Assembly (NCBI GenBank): GCA_029558635.1
Contig: JAKQEE010000052.1
Coordinates: 330,860-394,859, forward strand
DNA length: 64,000 nucleotides
Origin: Pseudomonadota bacterium
Lineage (GTDB): Bacteria > Pseudomonadota > Alphaproteobacteria > Micavibrionales > Micavibrionaceae
Reading direction: 5' to 3'
The notes under the pieces were generated by a model. The model made no database searches, was not told where the DNA came from, and worked only from the letters and a program-made list of their open reading frames with translations. Shown here piece after piece: positions 8,421 through 17,407 of this stretch. The first letter of the stretch is position 1. Every line of letters begins with the position of its first letter. The translations under genes and the position numbers were made by a program.

Positions 8421-9248
8421 ATGGTTTTCATGGAAAAGGTTAATTTTATCAAGATGCACGGGCTGGGGAATGATTTTGTCATTCTGGACGCCAGAACGCA
8501 GGGTTTCAGCGATTTAAATGATATTTCCGCGAAACTGGCCGACCGCAGACTCGGCATTGGGTGCGATCAGGTGATTGTTCTTGAAAATACGCCGAAGGCA
8601 GACGTTCGCATGGGGATTTATAATTCCGACGGGTCGCGGGCGGGGATGTGCGGGAATGCGGCGCGGTGTGTGGCTGATATTATCCTTAATGAAAAACAGG
8701 CTGACAAAATTTCAATCGAAATCGGATCGCGGATTGTATCCTGTGCCTGTGCGGGAGAGGGGATGGTTGCGGTTGATATGGGGGAACCGATCTTGCCGCA
8801 GATTTCGTCCGCGTCTCCGCATGCGGGAGAGGATAATTTTCTGCTGGTTGATGTCGGCAATCCGCATTGTGTATTTTTTGTAGACGATGCCGAACATTAT
8901 CCGGTGGCGGGGGTTGGGCCGATGGTTGAGTCTCATCCGATGTTTCCCGACCGGACTAATGTCGAATTTGTTACGGTTAATGATAGGTCGAATGTAAGGA
9001 TGCGTGTTTGGGAACGTGGGTGCGGCGTCACGTTTGCGTGTGGGTCGGGGGCTTGCGCCACGGGTGTTGCCGCTATTCAGAAAGGATATACCGACCGGAC
9101 GGTCACGGTGCATATGGATGGCGGGCCGCTGACCATTGAATGGCGTGAGGCGGATAACCATATCACCATGACCGGTCCGGTGGCGTATGTGTTTAAGGGT
9201 GAGTTTTTGCTCAGTTCAGATGCCGTGCGTATGGTAGGGCCGCTGTAG
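8421..9248 (+). CDS. dapF: Diaminopimelate epimerase
   Basis: Converts LL- to meso-diaminopimelate for lysine and peptidoglycan. 275 residues from ATG 8421 (AAGGAAATAAT upstream); ATG 8430 is an alternative. Both catalytic cysteines are present, in SRAGMCGNAARCV and VTFACGSGACATG, as is the KMHGLGNDFVILD start of the fold and VGNPHCVFFVDD. It is divergent from ffh. The last 38 bases overlap the end of the minus-strand gene at 9211. In many alphaproteobacteria dapF-mtaB-ftsY are contiguous; here three unknown paralogs interrupt them. Confidence 0.97.
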   Translation: MVFMEKVNFIKMHGLGNDFVILDARTQGFSDLNDISAKLADRRLGIGCDQVIVLENTPKADVRMGIYNSDGSRAGMCGNAARCVADIILNEKQADKISIEIGSRIVSCACAGEGMVAVDMGEPILPQISSASPHAGEDNFLLVDVGNPHCVFFVDDAEHYPVAGVGPMVESHPMFPDRTNVEFVTVNDRSNVRMRVWERGCGVTFACGSGACATGVAAIQKGYTDRTVTVHMDGGPLTIEWREADNHITMTGPVAYVFKGEFLLSSDAVRMVGPL

Positions 9249-9963
9249 GTCCAGCTGTGGGTGTCAGCGGCTTTCTTTGCGCCAATTCCATTTGACGTTC
9301 TTCGAATGTGCAATTCAGCAGTTTTTGGTATCTATCCGTAGCTTTGGCGCGGTTAGGCTCTTCGATCCAACTTTGATTGCGTTTAATATCGAGAGGCGAT
9401 CCGGCGGAGATATCCTGGAAGGCTTGCTCTGCGTAACATGTTCCGGCCATCACAGCCTCCGGGTCGTAGGCGGCTCCGAGAAAAGTGCGGGATGGATCGT
9501 CTGGAAACTCCAGTCTGCACAACATTTCGTGTGGTAGAAATACATCCATGCCATTTGTAATGCGGCTGTATCCGGTCATTATGAAGTGAGGCTCGGTGAA
9601 GTTTGTGTTTGCCGCCTCTGTGGGTATTCTTCCGGCGATATAGATGGAGCAGCCCGTGTGTCCGGGGTTTTGTTCTTCCCTGAAGCTATAGTCCACCCAA
9701 AACAGAAAACTCCCGTCCATAGCCATGACGTGGTGGATATCCAGTGTGTCGAGAGAGGTCAGGTCGTCCATGTGCCTTTTTGTGAAGGAGGGGGCTTGGG
9801 ACAGAGAGTCTCTTATTAAAAGAAGATGTTCATCTCCAAGCGTTTCACGCGAAAAATACCGACTGTTCTTGTTTTCGCGCGGGCCAAGAATTTTACAAAG
9901 ATCTTCGCGGAGAATAGAAAGGCGCGGGACAGGATGGACCTGTCTCTGGAAATATTTATGCAT
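9211..9963 (-). CDS. Unknown protein, family of three tandem paralogs (member C)
   Basis: 250 residues, no recognised domain. It aligns with the product of 10853-11656: shared FLFWVDY (residues 86-92), FPDD (153-156), CYAEQAF (176-182), AGSPLD (187-192) and NQSW (196-199), plus matching hydrophobic spacing in the N-terminal third. No signal peptide or membrane helix, so probably cytoplasmic. A TTGCAA - 18 bases - GATAAA promoter-like pair lies on the minus strand about 35 bases before the start, so it may be transcribed alone as well as with its upstream relatives. The gene ends inside the 3' end of dapF. Function cannot be assigned. Confidence 0.75.
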   Translation of the reverse strand: MHKYFQRQVHPVPRLSILREDLCKILGPRENKNSRYFSRETLGDEHLLLIRDSLSQAPSFTKRHMDDLTSLDTLDIHHVMAMDGSFLFWVDYSFREEQNPGHTGCSIYIAGRIPTEAANTNFTEPHFIMTGYSRITNGMDVFLPHEMLCRLEFPDDPSRTFLGAAYDPEAVMAGTCYAEQAFQDISAGSPLDIKRNQSWIEEPNRAKATDRYQKLLNCTFEERQMELAQRKPLTPTAGPTAALPYARHLN

Positions 9964-10053
9964 GGATGCTCCCTGTTGATTTTATCGTTTTGTAATTCGG
10001 ATTATTGCAAGTTTTTAGAAAGTTTCAAGAGGGGTTGAAAAATATTCCAATTT

Positions 10054-10824
10054 TTATGATGGATGTCGATCGAGCGCTTTTTTGGCAAGAGAGGACGTTG
10101 TTTGGCGAATAATGTTGTCGATATCTTGCTCCAGAGATTGCACCGTTCGTGCGCGCATGCTCCGGCAAATGTCAGCGGCTTGTTCCAAAGTTTTTGGGTC
10201 GTCTATCTGCGCCCATTTCTGATTTTCATTTTTATCAATAAAAAGCCCTGCAACAAATTGTAAAAAGGCCTGATTGGCGTAGGTAAACATGCCAGTTATG
10301 TCATAGTTTGTTTCGGGGGCGAAGAGGGTCGGTTTTCCATTCAGTTCGCCAAGGCAGCGGATTTCCTCGCAGATGAAGTAGGCTTCTTTGTTTCGGGGGT
10401 CGTTGCTGATGTATCCTGAAATGGCGACGTGATTTTCTATGACGAGTTTGCCGTCATCATCTGTGTCTATTACGCCCAGCAGGAATGAAGCTTGTTCGGC
10501 AGTTTCTGCGTCTCTTTCTGACTTTTTCCTGTGGTTGTACTCGATGTAAGAGCAAAAAGCTCCGTCATCGCGTGCGCATTGGTTAAGTGTGGTGACGGTT
10601 GTGTTTGCTTGATCCCGTAGGTGCTTTGATACGATGCTCCCGTTGTGGTCGTAGGCGACGATCAAAGTGTTGAGATGAATATTGTCCCGTGCGGGGTTTG
10701 GCATGATGGCATAGAGGTCGGGGTTGAAAATCTGGAACCCCTTGCTGAGAATCGCATAGGATATTCCGTAGGTTTCCTTTGATGAGCTTGAAAATCCAGC
10801 CAATAGGCTACGCAGTATGGACAT
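10054..10824 (-). CDS. Unknown protein, family of three tandem paralogs (member B)
   Basis: 256 residues, the most divergent of the three. Correspondence with its neighbours is seen at FCSYIEYN (90-97; others LFMWVDYN and FLFWVDYS), TYANQAF (181-187; others CYAESAL and CYAEQAF), AGLFID (192-197; others AGLPLD and AGSPLD) and NQKW (201-204). A preserved order and spacing over about 110 residues argues for common ancestry rather than chance. No signal peptide or membrane helix. It starts 28 bases after member A, so the two are almost certainly co-transcribed. Function unknown. Confidence 0.75.
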   Translation of the reverse strand: MSILRSLLAGFSSSSKETYGISYAILSKGFQIFNPDLYAIMPNPARDNIHLNTLIVAYDHNGSIVSKHLRDQANTTVTTLNQCARDDGAFCSYIEYNHRKKSERDAETAEQASFLLGVIDTDDDGKLVIENHVAISGYISNDPRNKEAYFICEEIRCLGELNGKPTLFAPETNYDITGMFTYANQAFLQFVAGLFIDKNENQKWAQIDDPKTLEQAADICRSMRARTVQSLEQDIDNIIRQTTSSLAKKALDRHPS

Positions 10825-10852
10825 GAAATATTCCCCTGTTTTGTTGGTATGG

Positions 10853-11656
10853 TTATTGAAGTGTGGGGCCAGGGGGAGGAATGGTTGTAACTTGATTTTG
10901 CGGGGCTTCCTCTTCCAGAGCCTCTTGCTGAAGGTTGTATATATCCATCGTGAATTCTTCCGGTGTGCGTTGCAGGAGATATTGAAACTGGTCGTGCGCT
11001 ATCGGGCCGTTGGAATCAAAGAGCCACTCCTGATTCCATTCCATGTCCAGAGGAAGTCCGGCCAGAATGCTGCGTAGTGCAGATTCAGCATAACAAAAAG
11101 AAGAGGTAACATTTCTGTGCCTACGGGCCTCGGCGTAGATGTTTTCTTCACAATCGTCTGGCAGGCACAAGCTGAATACTTCATTCGGTCTGAATATCAG
11201 AGTTCCGTCTTTTGCGAAGTTGAACCCTGTTATCAGCTGATGAATAGTAACTCTGTCGATTTTGGCGTTTTTATCAATTGCGGTCGGGATATCTACGACC
11301 AAGAGGGCCGAGCGGCACAGCAAATCGGGTTCGGTCTCATTCTTCAGATTATAGTCGACCCACATAAATAGGCATCCTCCCTCTTCTGCTGCGAGGTACA
11401 TGTCCATGTTTTTGAGTGCTGATTTTTTTTCAAAGTGGACGGCTTCGGGTGAATGCATGTCTCTTAGTGTGCTATGGATTATATAGAGGGTGTCGCGGTC
11501 GATATCTTTCATTCCGCATGCCAAAAAGTACGTATTGTCTTCGTCCTGACTTCCTAACTGGAAAATATTCATGATGTCTTTGCGCGGGAAGGATATAGCG
11601 GGGATTTGGGGTTCTATTTCTGCCTCTATCGCTGTGGATGTCATGTCTTGGGTCAT
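10853..11656 (-). CDS. Unknown protein, family of three tandem paralogs (member A)
   Basis: 267 residues, no recognised domain. Key positions: FMWVDY (97-102), LPDD (165-168), CYAESAL (188-194), AGLPLD (199-204), NQEW (208-211), and an acidic then Pro-rich tail ending PPPGPTLQ. ATG 11656 is used; an in-frame ATG four codons later is possible. No export signal seen. It is the first gene of the minus-strand set and is divergent from mtaB, sharing the short AT-rich intergenic region where a TTGCAA-containing inverted repeat may hold both -35 elements. Confidence 0.75.
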   Translation of the reverse strand: MTQDMTSTAIEAEIEPQIPAISFPRKDIMNIFQLGSQDEDNTYFLACGMKDIDRDTLYIIHSTLRDMHSPEAVHFEKKSALKNMDMYLAAEEGGCLFMWVDYNLKNETEPDLLCRSALLVVDIPTAIDKNAKIDRVTIHQLITGFNFAKDGTLIFRPNEVFSLCLPDDCEENIYAEARRHRNVTSSFCYAESALRSILAGLPLDMEWNQEWLFDSNGPIAHDQFQYLLQRTPEEFTMDIYNLQQEALEEEAPQNQVTTIPPPGPTLQ

Positions 11657-11673
11657 AAATTTTTCCTAATAGC

Positions 11674-11701
11674 TTGCAAATTTTCCCTCATTTATCATAA
11701 T
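11674..11701 (+). promoter_or_regulatory. Predicted promoter of mtaB
   Basis: TTGCAA (11674-11679) and CATAAT (11696-11701) separated by 16 bases, 39 bases before the mtaB start. The mirror sequence AATTTTGCAAG at 11710-11720 offers a TTGCAA on the minus strand for the divergent gene 10853-11656, giving a symmetrical two-way promoter region. Confidence 0.4.
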
Positions 11702-11740
11702 CACATTGAATTTTGCAAGTTTTTCTGGCAAGAGGGGGGA

Positions 11741-12994
11741 ATGACAGCCAAAACGCCACAAGTCCAGACTTTCGGATGCCGCCTCAATGTCTATGAGAGC
11801 GAGGTGATGAAGTCGCACGCCCGCGAGGCAGGGATGGAGGATGCGATTATCTTCAATACTTGCGCGGTCACGGCCGAGGCCGAACGGCAAGCGCGTCAGG
11901 CCATTCGTCGGGCGCGGCGCGACAATCCTGATGCCAAAATCATTGTTACGGGTTGCTCGGCGCAGATAAAGCCGGAATCCTATGCGGAAATGCCTGAAGT
12001 CGATCAGGTGATCGGCAATGATGCGAAATTGAAAGCTGAAACATGGACAGGTCGTTTGAGCGAGAAAGTTGTCGTCAACGATATCATGTCGGTGCGGGAA
12101 ACGGCCAGCCATTTGCTCGAAGGGTTTGAAGGGCATGCCCGCGCGTTCGTGCAGGTGCAGAATGGATGCGATCACCGTTGCACGTTTTGTATTATTCCCT
12201 ATGGGCGTGGGAATTCGCGCTCGGTTCCCGTAGACGACATCGTTGCGCAGATCAAGGCGCTGGTGGCGCAGGGGTATAATGAAGTTGTTCTTTCCGGTGT
12301 TGATGTCACATCGTATGGCAAGGATTTGGCGGGGGAGCCGACGCTTGGGTATATGATGAGCGTTCTGTTCCGTGAAGTGCCGGAGTTGCCGCGTCTTCGC
12401 CTGTCTTCGCTTGATCCGGTCGAGATCGACGAAGATTTGTGGAGCCTGATTGCGAATGAGCCGCGTTTGATGCCGCATTTGCATTTGAGTGTGCAGGCCG
12501 GTGATGACATGATTTTAAAACGCATGAAGCGGCGTCACTTGCGTCAAGACGTAATTGATGTGTGCAATCGCGCGCGTGCGCTTCGTTCCGATATGGTGTT
12601 TGGTGCGGATATCATCGCCGGATTTCCGACCGAAACGGAAGAGATGTTTCTGAATACCATGAAGCTGGTTGAAGAGTGTGATTTGACATTCCTGCATGTC
12701 TTTCCTTATTCACCGCGGCCGCAGACTCCGGCGGCTAAAATGCCACAGGTAGAGCTTGCTGTACGCAAAGAACGCGCGGCGCGGTTGCGCGAACTGGCCG
12801 AGTCGCAAATGGCAAGGTTTTTGGCAGCGCGAAAAGACGGTTTTTACCGTGTTGTCGTTGAACAGGGGGGGATTGGTCGGTCCGAGCATTTTGCCGAAAT
12901 TTCACTTGATCGCGATTATCCTGTCGGAAGCCTTGTGGACGTTGCTACACACGATGTTCGGGATGGTAGGCTGGTCGGTAAAATCGCCGCATAA
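11741..12994 (+). CDS. mtaB: tRNA t6A37 methylthiotransferase MtaB (radical SAM)
   Basis: Adds the methylthio group to t6A37 of tRNA to give ms2t6A. 417 residues from ATG 11741, which has AGAGGGGGG in front. Order: UPF0004 domain with its cluster cysteines (TFGCRLN, FNTCAVT, VTGCSAQ), radical SAM core with the CX3CX2C triad in NGCDHRCTFCIIPYGRG, and a C-terminal TRAM-like region. The CRLNVYES start and RSVP after the triad fit the MtaB branch better than MiaB. It precedes ftsY by 85 bases. Confidence 0.93.
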   Translation: MTAKTPQVQTFGCRLNVYESEVMKSHAREAGMEDAIIFNTCAVTAEAERQARQAIRRARRDNPDAKIIVTGCSAQIKPESYAEMPEVDQVIGNDAKLKAETWTGRLSEKVVVNDIMSVRETASHLLEGFEGHARAFVQVQNGCDHRCTFCIIPYGRGNSRSVPVDDIVAQIKALVAQGYNEVVLSGVDVTSYGKDLAGEPTLGYMMSVLFREVPELPRLRLSSLDPVEIDEDLWSLIANEPRLMPHLHLSVQAGDDMILKRMKRRHLRQDVIDVCNRARALRSDMVFGADIIAGFPTETEEMFLNTMKLVEECDLTFLHVFPYSPRPQTPAAKMPQVELAVRKERAARLRELAESQMARFLAARKDGFYRVVVEQGGIGRSEHFAEISLDRDYPVGSLVDVATHDVRDGRLVGKIAA

Positions 12995-13079
12995 ATTTTC
13001 CTAACAAACCTTGGTATTTTCGCGGCTTTGTGCTAAACCAGAGATGTAATCCAAGACTAGATTTTTCAAGAGGCCTATC

Positions 13080-14246
13080 ATGTTATTCTGGCGCAAAAAG
13101 ACCACACAAAATGCACGGCAGGAGCGCGAAGAGGCCGAAGACCGGATTGTACACAATCCTGATGATCCGGCCATCGAACCTCCTGTCGAGTATGATGCTG
13201 CGATTGATCCCGAGTTTGAAAAACACGAGCTTAATGAAACTGAAAACGAAGTGATCGACGAGCTGGAAGAAATTCCCTATTCGAAAGCCGAAGCTCCGAA
13301 AAAATCTTCCGAAGATATGGGCGGTGGGTGGCTTTCTCGTCTGACTGGGGGGCTTTCCAAATCCACGCATAAAATCGGCGGGGGGCTCGGCGATTTGTTT
13401 TCCAAACGCAGACCGGACGAAGCCACCCTTTCGGGCCTTGAGGATTTGTTGATCGCGGCTGATCTCGGTCCTGCAACTGCGGCGCGTTTGGTTGAAGTGG
13501 TGCGTGAGCGCAAATTCGACAAAGAAAATTGTGCGGCCGAGGTTCAGGAAGCTTTGGCTGAAGAGGTTGCGTCTATTCTTCGTCAGAACGAGCGGAAGCT
13601 TGATCTGGAGAAAACCGTCATTGGTCCGCGCACGATGCTGATTTGCGGAGTCAATGGTGTCGGCAAAACCACAACAATTGGCAAGCTTGCCTATCAATTT
13701 CATTACAAGCTTCATAAAAAAGTCATGATGGCGGCGGGCGATACGTTTCGCGCGGCGGCCATCGAGCAACTGCAGATATGGGCCGACCGGACGAAGTGTC
13801 CGTTGGTGTCCTCGGAGATCGGTGCCGATTCTGCGGCACTCGCTTTTACCGCGTATGAAAAAGCGGTGGCCGATGGGATGGATGTTCTGATGATCGACAC
13901 GGCGGGGCGTCTTCATAACAAGGCCAATTTGATGGCCGAGTTGGAAAAGATTTCCCGTGTCCTGAAGAAAAAAGATGAAACTCTGCCGCACGAAGTTATC
14001 CTAATTCTGGATGCGACGACGGGGCAGAATGCGGTTTCGCAGGTCGAGACTTTCTCGCAAATCGTGCCACTCTCTGGTTTGGTTGTGACCAAACTTGACG
14101 GATCGGCCAAAGGCGGGGTAGTCGTTTCTCTGGCCGACAGGTTTGGTTTGCCGATTTATGCGGTTGGTGTTGGTGAGGATATCGAAGACCTTCAGCCGTT
14201 CCATCCGGACGAGTTTGCACGGACTTTGGTCGGCCTGCCTGTCTGA
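13080..14246 (+). CDS. ftsY: SRP receptor GTPase FtsY
   Basis: 388 residues. Receptor for Ffh at the inner membrane. An acidic N-terminal A domain (about residues 15-80, rich in Glu/Asp) leads into a short Gly/Ser linker (GGGWLSRLTGGLSKS, an amphipathic membrane-binding type), then the N domain and the G domain: GVNGVGKTTTIGKLA, GDTFRAAAIEQL, DTAGRLH, TKLDGSAKGG and the final VGVGEDIEDLQPF. ATG 13080 follows AAGAGG. Likely in the same transcript as mtaB. Confidence 0.97.
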   Translation: MLFWRKKTTQNARQEREEAEDRIVHNPDDPAIEPPVEYDAAIDPEFEKHELNETENEVIDELEEIPYSKAEAPKKSSEDMGGGWLSRLTGGLSKSTHKIGGGLGDLFSKRRPDEATLSGLEDLLIAADLGPATAARLVEVVRERKFDKENCAAEVQEALAEEVASILRQNERKLDLEKTVIGPRTMLICGVNGVGKTTTIGKLAYQFHYKLHKKVMMAAGDTFRAAAIEQLQIWADRTKCPLVSSEIGADSAALAFTAYEKAVADGMDVLMIDTAGRLHNKANLMAELEKISRVLKKKDETLPHEVILILDATTGQNAVSQVETFSQIVPLSGLVVTKLDGSAKGGVVVSLADRFGLPIYAVGVGEDIEDLQPFHPDEFARTLVGLPV

Positions 14247-14307
14247 ATTCAGGACGCGTAGACGGGCGGGCGTTTTTCCTTTATGATCGGGTGCAAAGGA
14301 ATCTGCC

Positions 14308-15816
14308 ATGTCTTTTCTGAAGTCATTCAACAAAGTATATAAATTCACCGATGCTGATGAGGCATTTGCCTGCATCGAAGAGCTTTACAATCATTCGCGG
14401 GCCAGCTTGCTGGAAGCATTTGACGAGTTTTCCAAGTCAACCGATTTCCGGCAGGAGCGTGTTTCGGCGCATTACCCTTATCTGCGGGTCAAGGTCGATA
14501 ACGCCAAGCGGATTGATAGTCGTCTGTCATACGGGTTTGTACCAAAGCCCGGGGTTTACTCCACGACGCTGACACGGCCGGATATTTTCGATCATTACTA
14601 CAAAGAGCAAATTCGTCTTCTCCTTAAAAATCACAATGTGCCGGTCGAAGTCGGGGTGAGTGAAGTGCCGATGCCGATCCATTTTGTGTTGGGCGAGGAT
14701 TTCCATCTGGAAGGGGATTTGACTCCACAGCATATGGAAGTTTTACCCAATCTTTTTGACTTGCCTGATCTTTCGATCATGGATGACGAGATTGCCAATG
14801 GGACGTACTATCCTGCGGATGGCGAGGACGCCCCACTGGCTTTGTTTACCGCGCCGCGAGTGGATATGTCGCTTCTGCGTCTGCGGCACTATACAGGAAC
14901 CAATGCCGCGCACTTCCAGAACTATGTGATCTTTACCAACTATCAATTTTATATCGACGAATTTATCAAGATTGCGCACCAGACGATGTCGCCGAGCGAT
15001 GATGCCGCCGTGCGTGAAGGGCGTGCCGAATATGAGGCGTTTGTAGAGCCGGGTAATATCGTGACCTACAACAAGAATATCAAAGGCTTGCCGAAAGATG
15101 AGGATGGGGAGCGCGGGCGGAGGTTGCCGCAGATGCCTGCCTATCACTTGAAGCGCCCTGATGGGTCGGGGATCACGATGGTTAATATTGGTGTCGGACC
15201 ATCGAATGCCAAAACCATTACCGACCACATTGCCGTTTTGCGTCCGCATGCATGGATTATGCTTGGTCATTGTGCGGGGTTGAGGAATTCGCAAAACCTT
15301 GGTGACTACTGTCTGGCGCACGGATATTTGCGCGAGGATAACGTGCTTTACCGTGATCTCAACCCTGCGATTCCTATTCCGGCGCTTTCTGAAATCCAGT
15401 TGGCGCTTGAAAAGTCTGTGGCGGAGGTCACGGGGCTTAAGGGGTATGATCTCAAGAAGATCATGCGGACGGGGACTGTGGCTTCGGTTGACGACCGCAA
15501 CTGGGAGCTTCGTCCGAGTATCCGCAAGAATGCACGGCTCAGTCAAAGCCGTGCCATTGCGCTTGATATGGAATCGGGGACGATTGCGGCCAACGGCTTC
15601 CGGTTTCGTGTGCCCTATGGAACGCTCCTGTGCGTATCCGATAAGCCGTTGCACGGGATGTTGAAGTTGCCGGGGATGGCCGAGAATTTTTATCGTCAGC
15701 GGGTCGAGCAGCATTTGCAGATCGGGTTGCTGACGATGGCGATGCTCCGCGAGATTGGCGAGGACCGGCTGCATAGCCGGAAGCTCCGCAGTTTCAACGA
15801 GGTTGCTTTTCAGTAA
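14308..15816 (+). CDS. amn: AMP nucleosidase
   Basis: Cleaves AMP to adenine and ribose 5-phosphate, controlling the adenylate pool. 502 residues, close to the 484 of E. coli Amn. The N-terminal regulatory domain (about 1-190, HYPYLRVKVDNAKRIDSRLSYGFV) is followed by the nucleoside-phosphorylase fold with ITMVNIGVGPSNAKTITDHI, RPHAWIMLGHCAGLR, AIALDMESGTIAANGFRFRVPYGTLLCVSDKPLHGMLKLPG. It is 61 bases after ftsY. The 3' end overlaps the convergent gene 15794-16255 by 23 bases. Confidence 0.95.
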   Translation: MSFLKSFNKVYKFTDADEAFACIEELYNHSRASLLEAFDEFSKSTDFRQERVSAHYPYLRVKVDNAKRIDSRLSYGFVPKPGVYSTTLTRPDIFDHYYKEQIRLLLKNHNVPVEVGVSEVPMPIHFVLGEDFHLEGDLTPQHMEVLPNLFDLPDLSIMDDEIANGTYYPADGEDAPLALFTAPRVDMSLLRLRHYTGTNAAHFQNYVIFTNYQFYIDEFIKIAHQTMSPSDDAAVREGRAEYEAFVEPGNIVTYNKNIKGLPKDEDGERGRRLPQMPAYHLKRPDGSGITMVNIGVGPSNAKTITDHIAVLRPHAWIMLGHCAGLRNSQNLGDYCLAHGYLREDNVLYRDLNPAIPIPALSEIQLALEKSVAEVTGLKGYDLKKIMRTGTVASVDDRNWELRPSIRKNARLSQSRAIALDMESGTIAANGFRFRVPYGTLLCVSDKPLHGMLKLPGMAENFYRQRVEQHLQIGLLTMAMLREIGEDRLHSRKLRSFNEVAFQ

Positions 15817-16255
15817 TTCTGATTTCTTGCTTGGGCGCTTGTGCCTTTATGGAGAAATCGGAGTCTTCGGGTGATGACGCGCCTGTGAGGAATTCGGCCA
15901 TTCTTTTCAAAACATATAGAGTTTCCTGCGAGGCTGGTCTTGCCGTCAAGGAGGAATCTTTGGAGTACCCCCTGGGTCCGAGGATGTTCGGTGTGTGTTC
16001 GTTTAATGCAAGAAGAACATAGTTCCCGAAAGATTTTCGATCTATCAGAGGGGGGTACGTATCTTGCCAAGCGTGCATGAGTTGGCTTAGGGCCTGACCG
16101 GACCCCTGAACTGTGATGTCATCAAGTTGAATCAGTTCGAGGAATTTGGCTTCGGGAATGAGTAAAGAATCGCCGTTATAGACAGAGATCCATTCTGCAA
16201 GTTCCTGAAGCAGTTTCGGGTAATAGTCAGGAGTAATTGTTCTCAACTGTGCCAT
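15794..16255 (-). CDS. Hypothetical protein
   Basis: 153 residues of unknown family. Starts MAQLRTITPDYYPKLLQELAEW. Predicted mainly helical and soluble; the C-terminal 35 residues are charged (KAQAPKQEIRITEKQPR). It has an AGGATT in front of ATG 16255 and a short AT-rich upstream region. The gene is convergent with amn and overlaps its last codons. Not related by eye to the three-paralog family. Codon usage is in keeping with neighbours. Confidence 0.6.
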   Translation of the reverse strand: MAQLRTITPDYYPKLLQELAEWISVYNGDSLLIPEAKFLELIQLDDITVQGSGQALSQLMHAWQDTYPPLIDRKSFGNYVLLALNEHTPNILGPRGYSKDSSLTARPASQETLYVLKRMAEFLTGASSPEDSDFSIKAQAPKQEIRITEKQPR

Positions 16256-16317
16256 GTGAATCCTTTTTGTGGGGTTTCATATAGCTGATGTTTTAATTTT
16301 ATGGCAATAAAAAATTC

Positions 16318-17394
16318 CTATTTTCCTTTCAAAAGAGTGATGTGGCCCATTTTGCGGCCAGCGCGGACTTCGGGTTTGCCGTAGAGGTGGATGCAGGCGT
16401 TTGCTTTGCCCAGATATTTATTGACCAGTGCCACATCGTCGCCAATGAGATTGAGCATCACGGCGTCCGAGTGGCGAACAGCTTTACCAACGGGTAGGCC
16501 GCACACGGTGCGCACATGATTTTCGAATTGCGACACGGGGCAGGCGTCAATGGTCCAATGACCGGAATTGTGGGTGCGTGGGGCGATTTCATTGGCGATG
16601 ATCTGCCCGTCTTTTGTCACAAAGAGTTCCAATCCCAGCACACCCACGAGGCCGACTTGCTTGGCCAGTTTTTGTGCCATTTTCGTCGCGCGGGCGAGAA
16701 GGGCATCGTCCAGCGGAGCGGGAGCGGTGGTTTTCGAAAGGATATGGTTTTTGTGGTCGTTGAGGACCGGTACATAGGATTCGGTTTTGCCGAATTGGTC
16801 GCGTGCGACGATCACCGAGATTTCATGTTTGAAGGGAACCAAGAATTCGACAATCGCTTCGTCGGTTTTAAGCGAAGCCCATGCCTTGCCAATGTCAGTG
16901 TTCTTGTCGATTTTGGCCTGACCTTTGCCATCATAGCCAAAGCGGGTTGTCTTTATAATACAATCCGTTACGCCCCATTGTTGAATCTGTTTCTTAACAT
17001 CGGCGGTGCTTTTCGCTTTGCCCCATTTGGCGGTGGGGATGCCGATGTCATTGAGGAATTGTTTTTCTTTCCAGCGGTGCTGGGCGATCTCCAGCAGCTT
17101 TTCGTCGGGGTAAACGGGTTTGAACTTTTTCAAATAACGAACTGTTTCGACCGGAATATTTTCAAATTCATAGGAAATCACATCGACCGATTTTGCGAAG
17201 TCTTTGAGCGCGTCTTTGTCGTCGTAGGAGGCCACGAATGTTTTGGCCGCAACATGAGAGGCAGGGGAGTCTGTTTCGGGGCAAAAAATGTGGGTTTTGA
17301 TTCCGAGACGGGCCGCGGCCAGCGCCGACATGCGGCCCAGTTGCCCACCGCCAAGAATTCCAAGAGTTTGTGCCGATTTTGTCATTTTGGCCAT
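16318..17394 (-). CDS. purK: N5-carboxyaminoimidazole ribonucleotide synthase PurK
   Basis: ATP-dependent carboxylation of AIR in purine synthesis; its product is used by PurE. 358 residues, typical. ATP-grasp features: LGILGGGQLGRMSALAAARLG at the N-terminus, KTTRFGYDGKGQ, the EISVIVARD strand, GVLGLELFVTKDGQIIANEIAPRTHNSGHWTIDA. It is on the same strand as purE but separated from it by an inserted gene (17408-17794). Confidence 0.96.
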   Translation of the reverse strand: MAKMTKSAQTLGILGGGQLGRMSALAAARLGIKTHIFCPETDSPASHVAAKTFVASYDDKDALKDFAKSVDVISYEFENIPVETVRYLKKFKPVYPDEKLLEIAQHRWKEKQFLNDIGIPTAKWGKAKSTADVKKQIQQWGVTDCIIKTTRFGYDGKGQAKIDKNTDIGKAWASLKTDEAIVEFLVPFKHEISVIVARDQFGKTESYVPVLNDHKNHILSKTTAPAPLDDALLARATKMAQKLAKQVGLVGVLGLELFVTKDGQIIANEIAPRTHNSGHWTIDACPVSQFENHVRTVCGLPVGKAVRHSDAVMLNLIGDDVALVNKYLGKANACIHLYGKPEVRAGRKMGHITLLKGK

Positions 17395-17407
17395 CCTTCA
17401 GGTTGTT

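Noticed and set aside
12199-12525. 108-residue minus-strand frame in mtaB
   Set aside because: Shadow of the radical SAM core.
14743-15774. 343-residue open frame opposite amn
   Set aside because: Shadow of the AMP nucleosidase gene with no family features.
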